Positions 48,141 through 58,738 of a DNA stretch of 64,000 bases are shown piece after piece (positions within the stretch are counted from its first letter, which is position 1; each line of letters opens with the position of its first letter). The translations under genes were made by a program, and so were the position numbers. Origin of the DNA: Lachnospiraceae bacterium. Lineage in GTDB: Bacteria; Bacillota; Clostridia; Lachnospirales; Lachnospiraceae. Below the pieces are notes generated by a model. The model was not told the DNA's origin. It made no database searches and saw only the letters and a list, made by a program, of their open reading frames with translations. The stretch is taken from the NCBI GenBank assembly GCA_024680055.1, contig JAILCP010000058.1, positions 1 to 64,000 of the forward strand, in the 5' to 3' direction.

Positions 48141-49351
48141 TAAAGAATGTATACAGTGTTTCACAGGTAAATAAATACGTAAAGAACATGTTTGCCCAGG
48201 ATTTTCTTTTAAATCGTATTTACGTAAAAGGAGAACTTTCCAATTGCAAATATCACACTTCAGGACATGTGTATTTTACCCTGAAAGATCAAGGGGGAAC
48301 CATAAACGGGGTGATGTTTGCATCCAATGTTCGCAGCTTAAAATTCCGTATGGAAAGCGGACAAAGTGTCATTGTTCTGGGATCGGTTCAGGTATTTGAG
48401 AAAACCGGTGCCTATCAGCTTTATGCACGGGAAGTGGTGCTTGATGGCGAGGGCGTTCTTTATCAGAAGTTCGCGGCCTTAAAGCAGGAATTGGAAGAGA
48501 TGGGAATGTTTGATTCCATGTATAAGAAACCTATTCCAAAGTATGTGCATACGGTGGGTGTGGTGACTGCCAAGACCGGAGCGGCTATTCAGGATATAAT
48601 TAATATCACCCATCGAAGAAATCCTTATGTGCAGCTTGTTTTATGTCCTGTTTTGGTGCAGGGAGAAGATGCACCCCGCAGTATTGTGGAAGGCATTTAC
48701 CAAATGGAACAGGTGAAGCCGGATGTTATGATTGTGGGCCGCGGAGGCGGATCTTTGGAGGACTTGTGGGCATTTAACGAAAAGGAAGTGGCCAAGGCTA
48801 TTTTTGATTGCTCCATTCCGATTATCAGTGCTGTGGGACATGAAACAGATACCACCATTGCAGACATGGTGGCAGATTTAAGGGCACCCACACCATCTGC
48901 AGCAGCAGAGCTGGCAGTTTTTGATGTGGAACAGTTTTTTGCCAAAGTGGACCGCATGGAATTTGCATTGAACCAAAGAATGCAAATGGTATTGGAACAA
49001 AAAAAGCATGCTTTGCTGGATAAGAAAATGCGTCTGGAAAAGGAAAGTCCTGTAAACAGGTTAAATGATCATCGCATGCGTTGCGTGGACTACGAAGAAA
49101 CTCTGGATCGCTTAATGAAAGACAAGGTAACAAGTTATCGTCATAAATTGGAACTTTTGGCAGGTACGTTGGATGGACTTTCACCGCTGAAGAAATTAAG
49201 TCAGGGACTCAGTTACGTGGAAGACGTGAAGGGTACAGCCATTCACAGTGTCGCCCAGGTCAAAGAGGGAGATTCACTGAACGTGCATGTGATGGATGGC
49301 GATATTATGGTAAAAGTAACGGATGTAAAGGAGAAATCAGATGGCAGATAA
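48137..49351 (+). CDS. xseA: Exodeoxyribonuclease VII large subunit
   Basis: YSVSQVNKYVKNMF, GELSNCKYHTSGHVYFTLKD, GRGGGSLEDLWAFNEKEVAKAI. Confidence 0.97.
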   Translation: MIKNVYSVSQVNKYVKNMFAQDFLLNRIYVKGELSNCKYHTSGHVYFTLKDQGGTINGVMFASNVRSLKFRMESGQSVIVLGSVQVFEKTGAYQLYAREVVLDGEGVLYQKFAALKQELEEMGMFDSMYKKPIPKYVHTVGVVTAKTGAAIQDIINITHRRNPYVQLVLCPVLVQGEDAPRSIVEGIYQMEQVKPDVMIVGRGGGSLEDLWAFNEKEVAKAIFDCSIPIISAVGHETDTTIADMVADLRAPTPSAAAELAVFDVEQFFAKVDRMEFALNQRMQMVLEQKKHALLDKKMRLEKESPVNRLNDHRMRCVDYEETLDRLMKDKVTSYRHKLELLAGTLDGLSPLKKLSQGLSYVEDVKGTAIHSVAQVKEGDSLNVHVMDGDIMVKVTDVKEKSDGR

Positions 49352-49556
49352 AACCATAGAAGATGCGTTTGATTCCATCGAAAAAATAATAGAGAAAATG
49401 CAAAACAAAGACACCTCTTTGGCAGAATCCTTTGCGTTATACGAAGAGGGAATGAAGGAGGTTTCTTTTTGCAATAAGGAAATAGATGGAGTAGAAAAGA
49501 AAATCCGGATTCTAACAAAGGAGCAGGAAAGTGACGGGGATGCAGAAGGAGTTTAA
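49341..49556 (+). CDS. xseB: Exodeoxyribonuclease VII small subunit
   Basis: EDAFDSIEKIIEKMQNKDTSLAESFALYEEGMK; overlaps xseA. Confidence 0.94.
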   Translation: MADKTIEDAFDSIEKIIEKMQNKDTSLAESFALYEEGMKEVSFCNKEIDGVEKKIRILTKEQESDGDAEGV

Positions 49557-50430
49557 AGAAAAACAACAGTTGGCCCAGGAGATTGTATATTCCTTTTTGC
49601 CACAGGAAGAGGGCTTGCAAAAAAGTTGCCTTATGGCAATGAATTACAGTGTAAAGGCACCCGGAAAACGGCTTCGCCCTTTATTGATGATGGAAACCTA
49701 CAGGATGTTTCACGGAGAATTTCCAAATAAGGTGTTGGAACATTTTATGGCGGCATTGGAATTTATACATACCTATTCGCTGGTGCATGATGACTTGCCG
49801 GCCATGGATAATGATGAATACAGAAGGGGCAGAAAAACAACTCATATTGTTTACGGACATGCCATGGGAATTCTGGCAGGAGATGCCCTTTTGAACTATG
49901 CCTATGAAACCGCCATAGGAAGCCTTTTTGAACCTTTGGCAGACGCAGAAAGAATTGGCATGGCAATGAAGGTACTGAGTGAAAAGGCCGGAATTTTTGG
50001 TATGGTAGGCGGCCAGGTTGTGGATGTGGAGAACGAAGGAAACCCGTTGTCCATGGAACAGTTGGATTTTATTTACCGATTGAAAACATCGGCGCTTTTG
50101 GAATGTGCCATGATGATTGGCGCTATTTTAGCAGGGGCAACAAAAAAACAGGTGGATGAAATTGAAGCCATTGCAAGAAATATTGGAATTGCCTTTCAGA
50201 TTCAGGATGACATCCTGGATATTACAAGTACCACAGAGGTGCTTGGTAAGCCGGTGGGCAGCGATGAGAAGAATCAGAAAATGACTTATGCAGTTTTAAA
50301 AGGAGTGGAACAATCCGCAAAAGATGTGGAAAAATTAAGCCGTCAGGCGGTTGAAAAACTCCATGAAATGAAATTAGAAGATGAATTTGTGTCAGAGTTG
50401 CTTCTTTCACTGATTCATAGAAAAAAATAG
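49531..50430 (+). CDS. ispA: Polyprenyl (farnesyl) diphosphate synthase
   Basis: LVHDDLPAMDNDEYRRGRKTTH (FARM) and QIQDDILDITSTTEVLGK (SARM). Confidence 0.94.
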   Translation: MTGMQKEFKEKQQLAQEIVYSFLPQEEGLQKSCLMAMNYSVKAPGKRLRPLLMMETYRMFHGEFPNKVLEHFMAALEFIHTYSLVHDDLPAMDNDEYRRGRKTTHIVYGHAMGILAGDALLNYAYETAIGSLFEPLADAERIGMAMKVLSEKAGIFGMVGGQVVDVENEGNPLSMEQLDFIYRLKTSALLECAMMIGAILAGATKKQVDEIEAIARNIGIAFQIQDDILDITSTTEVLGKPVGSDEKNQKMTYAVLKGVEQSAKDVEKLSRQAVEKLHEMKLEDEFVSELLLSLIHRKK

Positions 50431-50440
50431 GGATGATAAA

Positions 50441-52303
50441 ATGGTACTGGATAATATAAAACAGTCAAATGATATAAAAAATATTGCAAAGGAAGATTTG
50501 CCGCAGCTTGCAGATGAAATCCGAGAATTCATTTTGGAGCATGTCTCCAAAACAGGAGGACATTTGGCCTCCAATCTTGGAGTTGTGGAATTGACCATGG
50601 CAATTCATCTTAGTTTTGACGTGGAAAAGGATCATATTGTATGGGATGTGGGACACCAATGCTATACACATAAGATTTTAACCGGAAGAAAAGAACAGTT
50701 TGATACTTTGAGACAATATAAGGGACTCAGTGGTTTTCCAAAACGAATGGAAAGTAAGGCGGATGCCTTTGATACCGGACACAGTTCCAATTCCATTTCT
50801 GCGGGAATGGGATATGCAGCAGCCAGAAATCTAAAGCATACAGATGAAAAGGTTGTGGTAGTCATCGGCGACGGAGCCATGACCGGAGGAATCGCTTACG
50901 AAGCTTTAAATAATGCATCCACCGTGGATGGTAATTTTATTATTATTTTAAACGATAATAATATGTCCATTTCCGAAAATGTGGGTGGCATGAATGCCCA
51001 GTTAACAAAATTGAGAACAGGCAACGTATATCGTGACTTGAAGAAGGCGGTGACCGATTCCCTGGAAAAAATTCCGGCGGTCGGTGACGGTATGGTACGA
51101 ACCATACGAAAAACAAAAAACGGAATCAAACAGTTTATTGTACCGGGAATGTTTTTTGAAGAAATGGGAATCACCTATCTTGGCCCATGCGACGGACATA
51201 ACATTCCGCAGCTAACCAAGATGTTCCGAGATGCCAAACGGGTGGACGGCCCGGTATTAATTCATGTAATGACAGAAAAAGGCAAGGGATATGAACATGC
51301 AGAGCGTCATCCTGCAAGATTCCATTCCACCGGAGCCTTTGATATAGAGACAGGACTTGGAAAGAAGGGAAAACCTTCTTATACAGATATTTTCTCCACC
51401 GTTATGAGAAAACTGGGGGAGAGAAATGACAAGGTGGTTGCCATTACTGCAGCCATGGCAGACGGAACAGGACTTCGACGTTTTCGAAATCTGTATCCGG
51501 AGCGATTTTTTGATGTGGGTATTGCAGAACAGCATGGCGTAACTTTTAGCGCAGGACTTTCTTTATCCGGATTTGTGCCTGTTTTTGCAGTATATTCCTC
51601 ATTTTTACAGCGAGGATTTGATGAAATTGCCCAGGATGTCTGCATGCAGAACCTTCATGTGGTGTTTGCCATTGACCGTGCAGGACTTGTGGGAAATGAC
51701 GGTCCCACCCATCATGGAGTATTTGACATTGCTTACTTAAGTATGCTTCCAAACATGGTGTTAATGGCACCAAAGAACAAATGGGAACTTTCCGATATGG
51801 TAAAATATGCCATTTCCCATAACGGTCCCATCGCTCTTCGTTACCCAAGGGGCGAGGCATACGATGAATTAAAAGAACACAGAGAACCGATTCGACTTGG
51901 AAAATCCGAGGTGATTCAAGAAGGAGAAGAGGTGGCTCTGATTGCATATGGAGCCATGGTAAAACAGGCCTATCAGGCGGCAACTTGTTTAGAACAGCAA
52001 GGGAAAAAGGTTACCGTAATCAACTTAAGATTTGCCAAACCACTGGATACCGCCATGCTTGATGAGGTGGCAAAAAATCATAAGGCAGTGATCACCTTGG
52101 AAGACCATTCTCTAAAAGGAGGCATCGGATCCATGATAGCTGATTACTATGCCACAAAGGGTGATGATAATGTGGTGCTGAAACATGTGGGTGTACCGGA
52201 TGAGTACATTGAGCAGGGAAGTGTTTCTCAGCTATATGAAGAATGCAACATGGATGTTTCAAGTATTGTGGATTTGGTTCATTCATTGGATAATAGAGAA
52301 TAA
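50441..52303 (+). CDS. dxs: 1-deoxy-D-xylulose-5-phosphate synthase
   Basis: HIVWDVGHQCYTHKILTGRK, GDGAMTGGIAYEALNNA, DRAGLVGNDGPTHHGVFD. Confidence 0.98.
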   Translation: MVLDNIKQSNDIKNIAKEDLPQLADEIREFILEHVSKTGGHLASNLGVVELTMAIHLSFDVEKDHIVWDVGHQCYTHKILTGRKEQFDTLRQYKGLSGFPKRMESKADAFDTGHSSNSISAGMGYAAARNLKHTDEKVVVVIGDGAMTGGIAYEALNNASTVDGNFIIILNDNNMSISENVGGMNAQLTKLRTGNVYRDLKKAVTDSLEKIPAVGDGMVRTIRKTKNGIKQFIVPGMFFEEMGITYLGPCDGHNIPQLTKMFRDAKRVDGPVLIHVMTEKGKGYEHAERHPARFHSTGAFDIETGLGKKGKPSYTDIFSTVMRKLGERNDKVVAITAAMADGTGLRRFRNLYPERFFDVGIAEQHGVTFSAGLSLSGFVPVFAVYSSFLQRGFDEIAQDVCMQNLHVVFAIDRAGLVGNDGPTHHGVFDIAYLSMLPNMVLMAPKNKWELSDMVKYAISHNGPIALRYPRGEAYDELKEHREPIRLGKSEVIQEGEEVALIAYGAMVKQAYQAATCLEQQGKKVTVINLRFAKPLDTAMLDEVAKNHKAVITLEDHSLKGGIGSMIADYYATKGDDNVVLKHVGVPDEYIEQGSVSQLYEECNMDVSSIVDLVHSLDNRE

Positions 52304-52317
52304 TTACTGGAGAAAAC

Positions 52318-53124
52318 ATGAAAGAAAGATTAGACGTTTTATTGGTAAAAAGAAATTTGGCGCCCTCAAGAGAGAAGGCAAAGGCCCTGATTATGGCAGG
52401 AGATGTTTTTGTGGACGACCAAAAGGAAGATAAGGCAGGCACCATGTTTGCCGACACCGTAAAAATCGAGGTACATGGAAATACCCTCCGCTATGTAAGC
52501 AGAGGGGGTCTGAAACTGGAGAAGGCCATGAAGGAATTTCCCATTGATTTACAGGACAAGGTATGTATGGACATTGGGGCATCCACCGGAGGTTTTACCG
52601 ATTGCATGTTGCAAAACGGTGCAAAAAAAGTATATTCTGTAGATGTGGGTTACGGACAGTTTGCATGGAAACTTCGCCAGGATGAACGAGTGGTGTGTAT
52701 GGAAAAAACCAACATTCGTTACGTTACAAGGGAACATATTGACGAAGCCCTGGATTTTGCTTCTTGCGATGTATCTTTTATCTCTTTAACCAAGGTTTTG
52801 GGACCGGCCTATGAGCTGTTGAAAGATGGCGGCGAAATGGTATGTCTGATAAAACCCCAGTTTGAAGCGGGAAAAGAAAAAGTCGGTAAGAAAGGGGTTG
52901 TAAGAGACCCGAAAACCCACTTGGAAGTGATAGAAACCATTGTTGACTTTTGTGTGGAAACGAAATTTTCGGTGATGGGATTGTCTTATTCACCGATAAA
53001 AGGACCGGAAGGAAACATTGAATATTTGATTTACATAAAGAAGACAGGTAATGGAAGTATTGAAGGAGATGTAAATCCGGAGAACGTTGTGAAATGTGCC
53101 CACGGACAATTGGATCAGGTATGA
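52318..53124 (+). CDS. tlyA: TlyA family RNA methyltransferase (S4 + FtsJ-like)
   Basis: RLDVLLVKRNLAPSREKAKALIMAGDVFVDD; YVSRGGLKLEKAM; DIGASTGGFTDCMLQNGA. Confidence 0.95.
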   Translation: MKERLDVLLVKRNLAPSREKAKALIMAGDVFVDDQKEDKAGTMFADTVKIEVHGNTLRYVSRGGLKLEKAMKEFPIDLQDKVCMDIGASTGGFTDCMLQNGAKKVYSVDVGYGQFAWKLRQDERVVCMEKTNIRYVTREHIDEALDFASCDVSFISLTKVLGPAYELLKDGGEMVCLIKPQFEAGKEKVGKKGVVRDPKTHLEVIETIVDFCVETKFSVMGLSYSPIKGPEGNIEYLIYIKKTGNGSIEGDVNPENVVKCAHGQLDQV

Positions 53125-53951
53125 ACAAATTTATCATTATTGCAAACGCAATCAAAACAAACAGTAAACATTATGTAGAGATTCTTCAGGATGCAATCAA
53201 GTCCAATCATGCAACACAAGAGACGGTGTGGATTTATGATGATACGGATTTGAAGGAATCCATAAAGGACATGGACTTTAGCGGAATGGATGCAGCCATT
53301 GTGGTAGGTGGAGACGGAACCATGATACGTGCAGCCAGAGCTTTAAGGCAGTACGATTTTCCTTTTGTTGGGGTCAATCTTGGAACCGTTGGTTTCTTGT
53401 GCGAAATTGACAAGGAACACATTCCGGAAAGTGTAAAACGTCTTGTGGAGAATGATTTTGAAATCGAGCAGCGTATGATGCTGTGTGGCGTGGCAGAAAC
53501 CACCGGAAGAGATTATGCGTTAAATGAAATTGCATTTGGTAGGGGACGCCAGATGAATGTGGTTTCTTTGGCGCTTTATGTGGACGGGAAACATTTGATT
53601 ACTTATCGTGGAGATGGTCTTGTAATTGCAACGCCAACGGGATCCACTGCATACAGTCTTGCCTGTGGAGGCCCGATTTTAGATCCAAGGTCCAGAATGA
53701 TTATTGTAACACCAATTGCGCCCCATTCCATTTCTTCTGCAAGAAGTATTGTGCTGGAAGTGGGAGTGGAAATCGAAATACGACCGGTATTTCGTAATGA
53801 CCGTAATCAAAATGATATTGTGGTATGTTTTGACGGAACCGATACCTATTCCATGACGGGGCCGGTGGGAATTTGCAAAGCCAATAATGATTTGAAAATG
53901 ATTAAAATGAGTGAAACCGGATTTTTGGATGTGCTGAAACACAAATTGTAA
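53121..53951 (+). CDS. nadK: NAD kinase (start refined to ATG 53121)
   Basis: VVGGDGTMIRAARAL, LGTVGFLCEI, GDGLVIATPTGSTAYSLACGGPI. Confidence 0.96.
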   Translation: MNKFIIIANAIKTNSKHYVEILQDAIKSNHATQETVWIYDDTDLKESIKDMDFSGMDAAIVVGGDGTMIRAARALRQYDFPFVGVNLGTVGFLCEIDKEHIPESVKRLVENDFEIEQRMMLCGVAETTGRDYALNEIAFGRGRQMNVVSLALYVDGKHLITYRGDGLVIATPTGSTAYSLACGGPILDPRSRMIIVTPIAPHSISSARSIVLEVGVEIEIRPVFRNDRNQNDIVVCFDGTDTYSMTGPVGICKANNDLKMIKMSETGFLDVLKHKL

Positions 53952-53972
53952 AAGCAAAAAGAGGATAAGGAA

Positions 53973-55649
53973 ATGTTACAGAGTTTACATGTTAAAAACC
54001 TGGCTTTAATTGATGAAGTAGAGGTTGAATTTCATAAAGGTCTTAATATTCTTACCGGCGAAACAGGAGCCGGTAAGTCTATTATTGTGGGATCCATTAA
54101 TTTGGCTCTGGGGGAGAAAGTATCCAAAGATATGGTTCGAGATGAATCTGTTCCGGCGTTTGTGGAATTGATTTTTCACGTGGACACCAGGGAACAGGAA
54201 GAAGCGTTAAAAGCGTTGGATATTTTTCCGGAAGATGAGTGCATTATTTTAAGCAGGAAAATCACCTCCGGAAGAAGTGTTGCCAGAGTGAATTCAGAGA
54301 CGGTGACAGTTTCTGCATTAAAAGCAGTGGCATCCATTTTTATTGATATCTACGGTCAGCATGAGCATCAGACCCTTTTACACAAGAAAAAGCACTTAGA
54401 GCTTTTGGACTCTTATGCACATGCTTCCTTGGATGACCTGAAAAAAGAGGTTAAAGAATTATATGGAACGTATCGGAAGCTGAAATCCAAAATGGAAGAC
54501 ATGGGGATGGATGAAAGTGAGCGGATAAAAGAGCTGGATCTTTTGGAATTTGAGATTTCAGAGATTTCTTCCGCCTATTTAAAATCCGGAGAAGACGAGG
54601 AATTGGAACAGCGCTATCGTAAAATGACCGGATCGAAGAAAGTGGCAGAGGCCTTTTACAGTGCATATCGCATGTTAAGTGAAGAGGATGAAAGTGCCTC
54701 CTCAGTGATTTCAAGGGCAACAAGGGAATTAAGCTCTGTCAGTGATTTTGATGAAACTTCACAGGAAATTTATAATACCGTTGCTCAGGTGGAAGATATG
54801 CTGAATCAGCTTGGACGAGATCTGTCCGGTTATTTGGAACAGCTGAATTTTTCTCAAGAAGAGTTTTATGAAGTGGAGCAGCGCTTGAATGAAATTAACC
54901 GCTTAAAGGATAAGTATGGGTATACCATTGAGGACATCCTTTTAGCCCTTGAGGAAAAACAGCAGCGTGTAGATGAATTAAATCATTACGAAGAATATAA
55001 AAAGTCCGTGGAAGAGGAGTTTAGCAGGGTAAAAAAAGAACTTCTTAAAAAATCCGAAGAACTTACCGGGATTCGAAAGAAAATGGCAAGTGAATTGACC
55101 TTTAAAGTGACTCAGGCCCTGATTGATTTAAATTTTTTGGACGTGGCCTTTGATATGCACTTTGAAGAGTTAAAAGAGCCAACGGAAAATGGTATGGATG
55201 CGCCGGAATTCAAAATCAGTGTCAATCCGGGAGAAGCTTTAAAACCATTAGACAAGGTGGCTTCCGGTGGAGAGCTGTCCAGAATTATGTTGGCCATGAA
55301 GTCGGTTCTTGCAACCAATGATAAAATACCTACGTTGATTTTTGACGAAATTGATACGGGAATCAGCGGACGAACAGCCCAGATGGTGGCTGAAAAAATG
55401 AATGATATCGGACGCAGCACCCAGATTATCAGTATTACCCATTTGCCGCAGATTGCGGCCATGGCGGATGCCCATTTCCTCATTGAAAAACAGGTGGTGA
55501 AGGAAAATACGGTTTCCAATATCCACTGTTTAACTGAGGAAGAAAGTTATGAGGAACTGGCAAGAATGCTAGGTGGTGCGGTGATTACCGATGCGGTTCT
55601 TTCCAATGCTAAGGAGATGAAAGAACTGGCGAAAAACCAAAAGAAATAG
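53973..55649 (+). CDS. recN: DNA repair protein RecN
   Basis: LTGETGAGKSIIVGSINLALG, SGGELSRIMLAMKSVL, FDEIDTGISGRTAQ. Confidence 0.97.
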   Translation: MLQSLHVKNLALIDEVEVEFHKGLNILTGETGAGKSIIVGSINLALGEKVSKDMVRDESVPAFVELIFHVDTREQEEALKALDIFPEDECIILSRKITSGRSVARVNSETVTVSALKAVASIFIDIYGQHEHQTLLHKKKHLELLDSYAHASLDDLKKEVKELYGTYRKLKSKMEDMGMDESERIKELDLLEFEISEISSAYLKSGEDEELEQRYRKMTGSKKVAEAFYSAYRMLSEEDESASSVISRATRELSSVSDFDETSQEIYNTVAQVEDMLNQLGRDLSGYLEQLNFSQEEFYEVEQRLNEINRLKDKYGYTIEDILLALEEKQQRVDELNHYEEYKKSVEEEFSRVKKELLKKSEELTGIRKKMASELTFKVTQALIDLNFLDVAFDMHFEELKEPTENGMDAPEFKISVNPGEALKPLDKVASGGELSRIMLAMKSVLATNDKIPTLIFDEIDTGISGRTAQMVAEKMNDIGRSTQIISITHLPQIAAMADAHFLIEKQVVKENTVSNIHCLTEEESYEELARMLGGAVITDAVLSNAKEMKELAKNQKK

Positions 55650-55658
55650 GAGAAACAC

Positions 55659-56351
55659 ATGGATACACAGTTTACACGAACACAAATGCTTCTTGGAGTA
55701 GATGCAGTGGAGAAATTAAAGCAAAGCAAGGTTGCGGTTTTTGGCGTCGGAGGCGTGGGAGGCTACGTGGTGGAAGCATTGGCGCGAAGTGGTGTAGGTT
55801 CCATTGTTTTAGTGGATAAGGACGCAGTGAGTGTTTCCAATATTAACAGACAAATCATTGCAACCACCTCCACCGTTGGAAGAGACAAGGTGGATGTTAT
55901 GAAGGAGCGTATTCTTGATATATGTCCCAAGGTGCAGGTGGAAGCCAGAAAATGTTTTTTCCTTCCGGAGAATGCAGGAGAGTTTCCTTTTGAAGAATAT
56001 GATTATGTGGTAGATGCGGTGGATACGGTCACTGCCAAAATTGCCCTTGTGATGAGAGCAAAAGAATACAACGTACCGATTATTAGCTGTATGGGTGCGG
56101 GAAACAAGCTGGATCCTACCGGTTTTATGGTAAGCGATATTTATAAAACAGAGGTATGTCCCCTGGCAAAGGTGATGCGACATGAATTGAAAAAAAGGGG
56201 AATTAAAAAACTAAAAGTGGTATATTCCAAAGAGCAGCCCATTAAGCATGAGGGCGAAAATGTGCCGGGAAGTGTGGCCTTTGTACCTTCTGTGGCGGGG
56301 CTGATCATTGCCGGTGAAGTGATTAAAGATTTAAGTAAAAAGGTAGAGTGA
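55659..56351 (+). CDS. tcdA: tRNA threonylcarbamoyladenosine dehydratase (TcdA/ThiF family)
   Basis: GVGGVGGYVVEALARSGVGSIVLVDKDAVSVSNINRQ; SCMGAGNKLDPTGF. Confidence 0.93.
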   Translation: MDTQFTRTQMLLGVDAVEKLKQSKVAVFGVGGVGGYVVEALARSGVGSIVLVDKDAVSVSNINRQIIATTSTVGRDKVDVMKERILDICPKVQVEARKCFFLPENAGEFPFEEYDYVVDAVDTVTAKIALVMRAKEYNVPIISCMGAGNKLDPTGFMVSDIYKTEVCPLAKVMRHELKKRGIKKLKVVYSKEQPIKHEGENVPGSVAFVPSVAGLIIAGEVIKDLSKKVE

Positions 56352-56352
56352 T

Positions 56353-57231
56353 ATGGAAAGTAATACCACCAAAAAGAAAAAGACATTGACTTATGCTGAG
56401 GAAGTGGAGCTAAGTCTTCGAAAAAAATTCAAAAAAAATATATGGTCCAGATTTGCAAGGGCCATTAATAATTATGATATGCTTCAGCCGGGAGATAAGG
56501 TGTGTGTATGTATCTCCGGCGGAAAAGATTCCATGTTAATGGCAAAATGTTTTCAGGAATTAAAGCGTCACAATAAATTTTCCTTCGACGTTAAGTTTTT
56601 GGTTATGGATCCGGGTTACAGTGAGACAAACCGAAAATTAATCGAAGAAAATGCCAAAAAACTACAGGTTCCCATTGAAATCCATGAATCGGATATTTTT
56701 GATGCGGTGGTGGACATTGAAAAATCCCCGTGCTATTTATGTGCCCGCATGAGAAGAGGCCATTTATATGCCTTTGCAAAAGAAATGGGTTGCAACAAAA
56801 TAGCTCTGGGACACCACTATGATGATGTAATCGAAACCATTTTAATGGGAATGTTGTATGGTTCTCAGATTCAGACCATGATGCCGAAACTTCACAGTAC
56901 CAATTTTGAGGGAATGGAGCTGATACGTCCGTTGTATCTGGTAAGGGAAGAGGATATTATTGCCTGGAAAGAGTATAATCATCTGCAGTTTTTGCAGTGT
57001 GCCTGTAAATTTACAAAGGAGAACCAAAGAAACAGTGACAAAGAGTCTGCATCAAAGAGACTGGAGATTAAGGCCTTGATTGCAGAGTTAAAGAAAACCA
57101 ATCCTTTTGTTGAAAGCAACATCTTTAAAAGCGTGGAAAATGTTAATGTGGATACGGTAATTCAGTATAAAAAGCATGGCGTGAAACACCATTTTCTGGA
57201 TTCATATGATGATGTAACAACGAATGAATAA
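56353..57231 (+). CDS. TtcA-like tRNA 2-thiolation ATPase (PP-loop)
   Basis: CVCISGGKDSMLMAKCF PP-loop; CYLCARMRRGHLY; GHHYDDVIETILMGMLYG. Confidence 0.88.
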   Translation: MESNTTKKKKTLTYAEEVELSLRKKFKKNIWSRFARAINNYDMLQPGDKVCVCISGGKDSMLMAKCFQELKRHNKFSFDVKFLVMDPGYSETNRKLIEENAKKLQVPIEIHESDIFDAVVDIEKSPCYLCARMRRGHLYAFAKEMGCNKIALGHHYDDVIETILMGMLYGSQIQTMMPKLHSTNFEGMELIRPLYLVREEDIIAWKEYNHLQFLQCACKFTKENQRNSDKESASKRLEIKALIAELKKTNPFVESNIFKSVENVNVDTVIQYKKHGVKHHFLDSYDDVTTNE

Positions 57232-57250
57232 GGAGGAAAGGAATAGATCC

Positions 57251-58738
57251 ATGGGAATAACTTGGAAAGATAAATTAAACGGTTCCATACGAAATAAAAT
57301 GTTTTTGCAGGCCATTATTACGGTTTTGCCATTTTTATTGGTTGTCATTTATCTTATGTATTCCATGATGCATTACAACAATACATACAAATCCATGATT
57401 AATTCCATGACGGTGGCCAATAATTACAACCTGAATTTTAAAGATTCCATGGATGAAAGTCTGTATAAACTGGTGGTGGGCTATACCACTTTTCATGATA
57501 TTGAAAAAGAACCGGATTTGCAGGACCCTTATGATTTAATTGCAGATATGCGTAGAGAATTCGGAGAACTTGAAAGAAATGCAACGGAGCCGGATTGTAA
57601 GATTTGGCTTGGAAGCTTGCTTCGAAACATAGACACTCTGGAAAAACGTGTGGATGTTATTCGTGATAATCTGAAAAAGGGCGGAAAGTACAACGAAAAT
57701 ATTGAGATGCTGGATTCTGACATATATATTTTAACGGAACTGATTCAGGATGATATTCAGCATTATATTTCCTATCAGACAAAAAGCATGGATAATGTGT
57801 CCCTTTCCCTGCAGCAGCAGATTCATGATTTTATGTTGCTGACCGGGGTTTTGGTTGCGGCGTTGATTATGGTGGTAAGTATGTATACTTACACGACGGT
57901 ATCCGGTATGCTCAGTCCGCTAAACGAACTTCATCATGCCATGGACCGGGTTTCACAGGGAGATTTTAAGGCCCGGGCCAAGGTTACAAGTAAGGACGAG
58001 CTGGCAACGTTGGCCACCGGTTTTAACAGCATGGCCGCCAATATGCAGGGACTGATTGACGAAATCAAGGAGGATGAGCAAAAACTGCACCGTATGGATT
58101 TGCGCCTTTTGCAGGAACAGATCAATCCCCATTTCCTATACAACACTCTGGATACCATTGTATGGTTAATTGAGGGAAATGAGCCGGAACAGGCGGTGGA
58201 AATGGTGGTTCATCTTTCGGGATTTTTCCGCCTTGTTTTAAGCAAGGGCAAGGAATTTATATCCATTGCAGAGGAAAAACGGCATATCAGTACCTATCTT
58301 GAGATTCAAAAAATGCGTTACGGGGATATTATGGAATATGAAATCTCCTTTGATAAGGTGATTTATGACTATGAGATTTTAAAACTGTCCCTGCAACCCA
58401 TTGTGGAGAACGCTTTGTATCATGGGATAAAATATAAAAGGTCAAAGGGCTACGTACATATTACCGGTGAAAAAGAAGGAGATGTGATTCATCTTGCAGT
58501 AAGGGACAATGGCGTGGGTCTGTCGGAAGAGGAGTTAAAAGAGCTGCAAAGTGCCATTTTGAAACCTTGCAACGAAACGGAGAAAGGCTTTGGTCTTGCC
58601 AATGTAAATGAACGAATTCGAATGTATTACGGTTCGCAATACGGTATGCGAATCGAGTCGGAAAAAGATAAAGGAACCCTGGTGGAGATTACCATTCCGG
58701 CCATTCGCCATGAGAAGGAGGAGCATAATGAAAATTAG
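57251..58738 (+). CDS. LytS/YesM-type sensor histidine kinase with HAMP (ORF track start 57224; exact start uncertain)
   Basis: HAMP-like segment LSPLNELHHAMDRVSQGDFKARAKV; LQEQINPHFLYNTLDTIVWL; VRDNGVGLSEEEL. Confidence 0.93.
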   Translation: MGITWKDKLNGSIRNKMFLQAIITVLPFLLVVIYLMYSMMHYNNTYKSMINSMTVANNYNLNFKDSMDESLYKLVVGYTTFHDIEKEPDLQDPYDLIADMRREFGELERNATEPDCKIWLGSLLRNIDTLEKRVDVIRDNLKKGGKYNENIEMLDSDIYILTELIQDDIQHYISYQTKSMDNVSLSLQQQIHDFMLLTGVLVAALIMVVSMYTYTTVSGMLSPLNELHHAMDRVSQGDFKARAKVTSKDELATLATGFNSMAANMQGLIDEIKEDEQKLHRMDLRLLQEQINPHFLYNTLDTIVWLIEGNEPEQAVEMVVHLSGFFRLVLSKGKEFISIAEEKRHISTYLEIQKMRYGDIMEYEISFDKVIYDYEILKLSLQPIVENALYHGIKYKRSKGYVHITGEKEGDVIHLAVRDNGVGLSEEELKELQSAILKPCNETEKGFGLANVNERIRMYYGSQYGMRIESEKDKGTLVEITIPAIRHEKEEHNEN

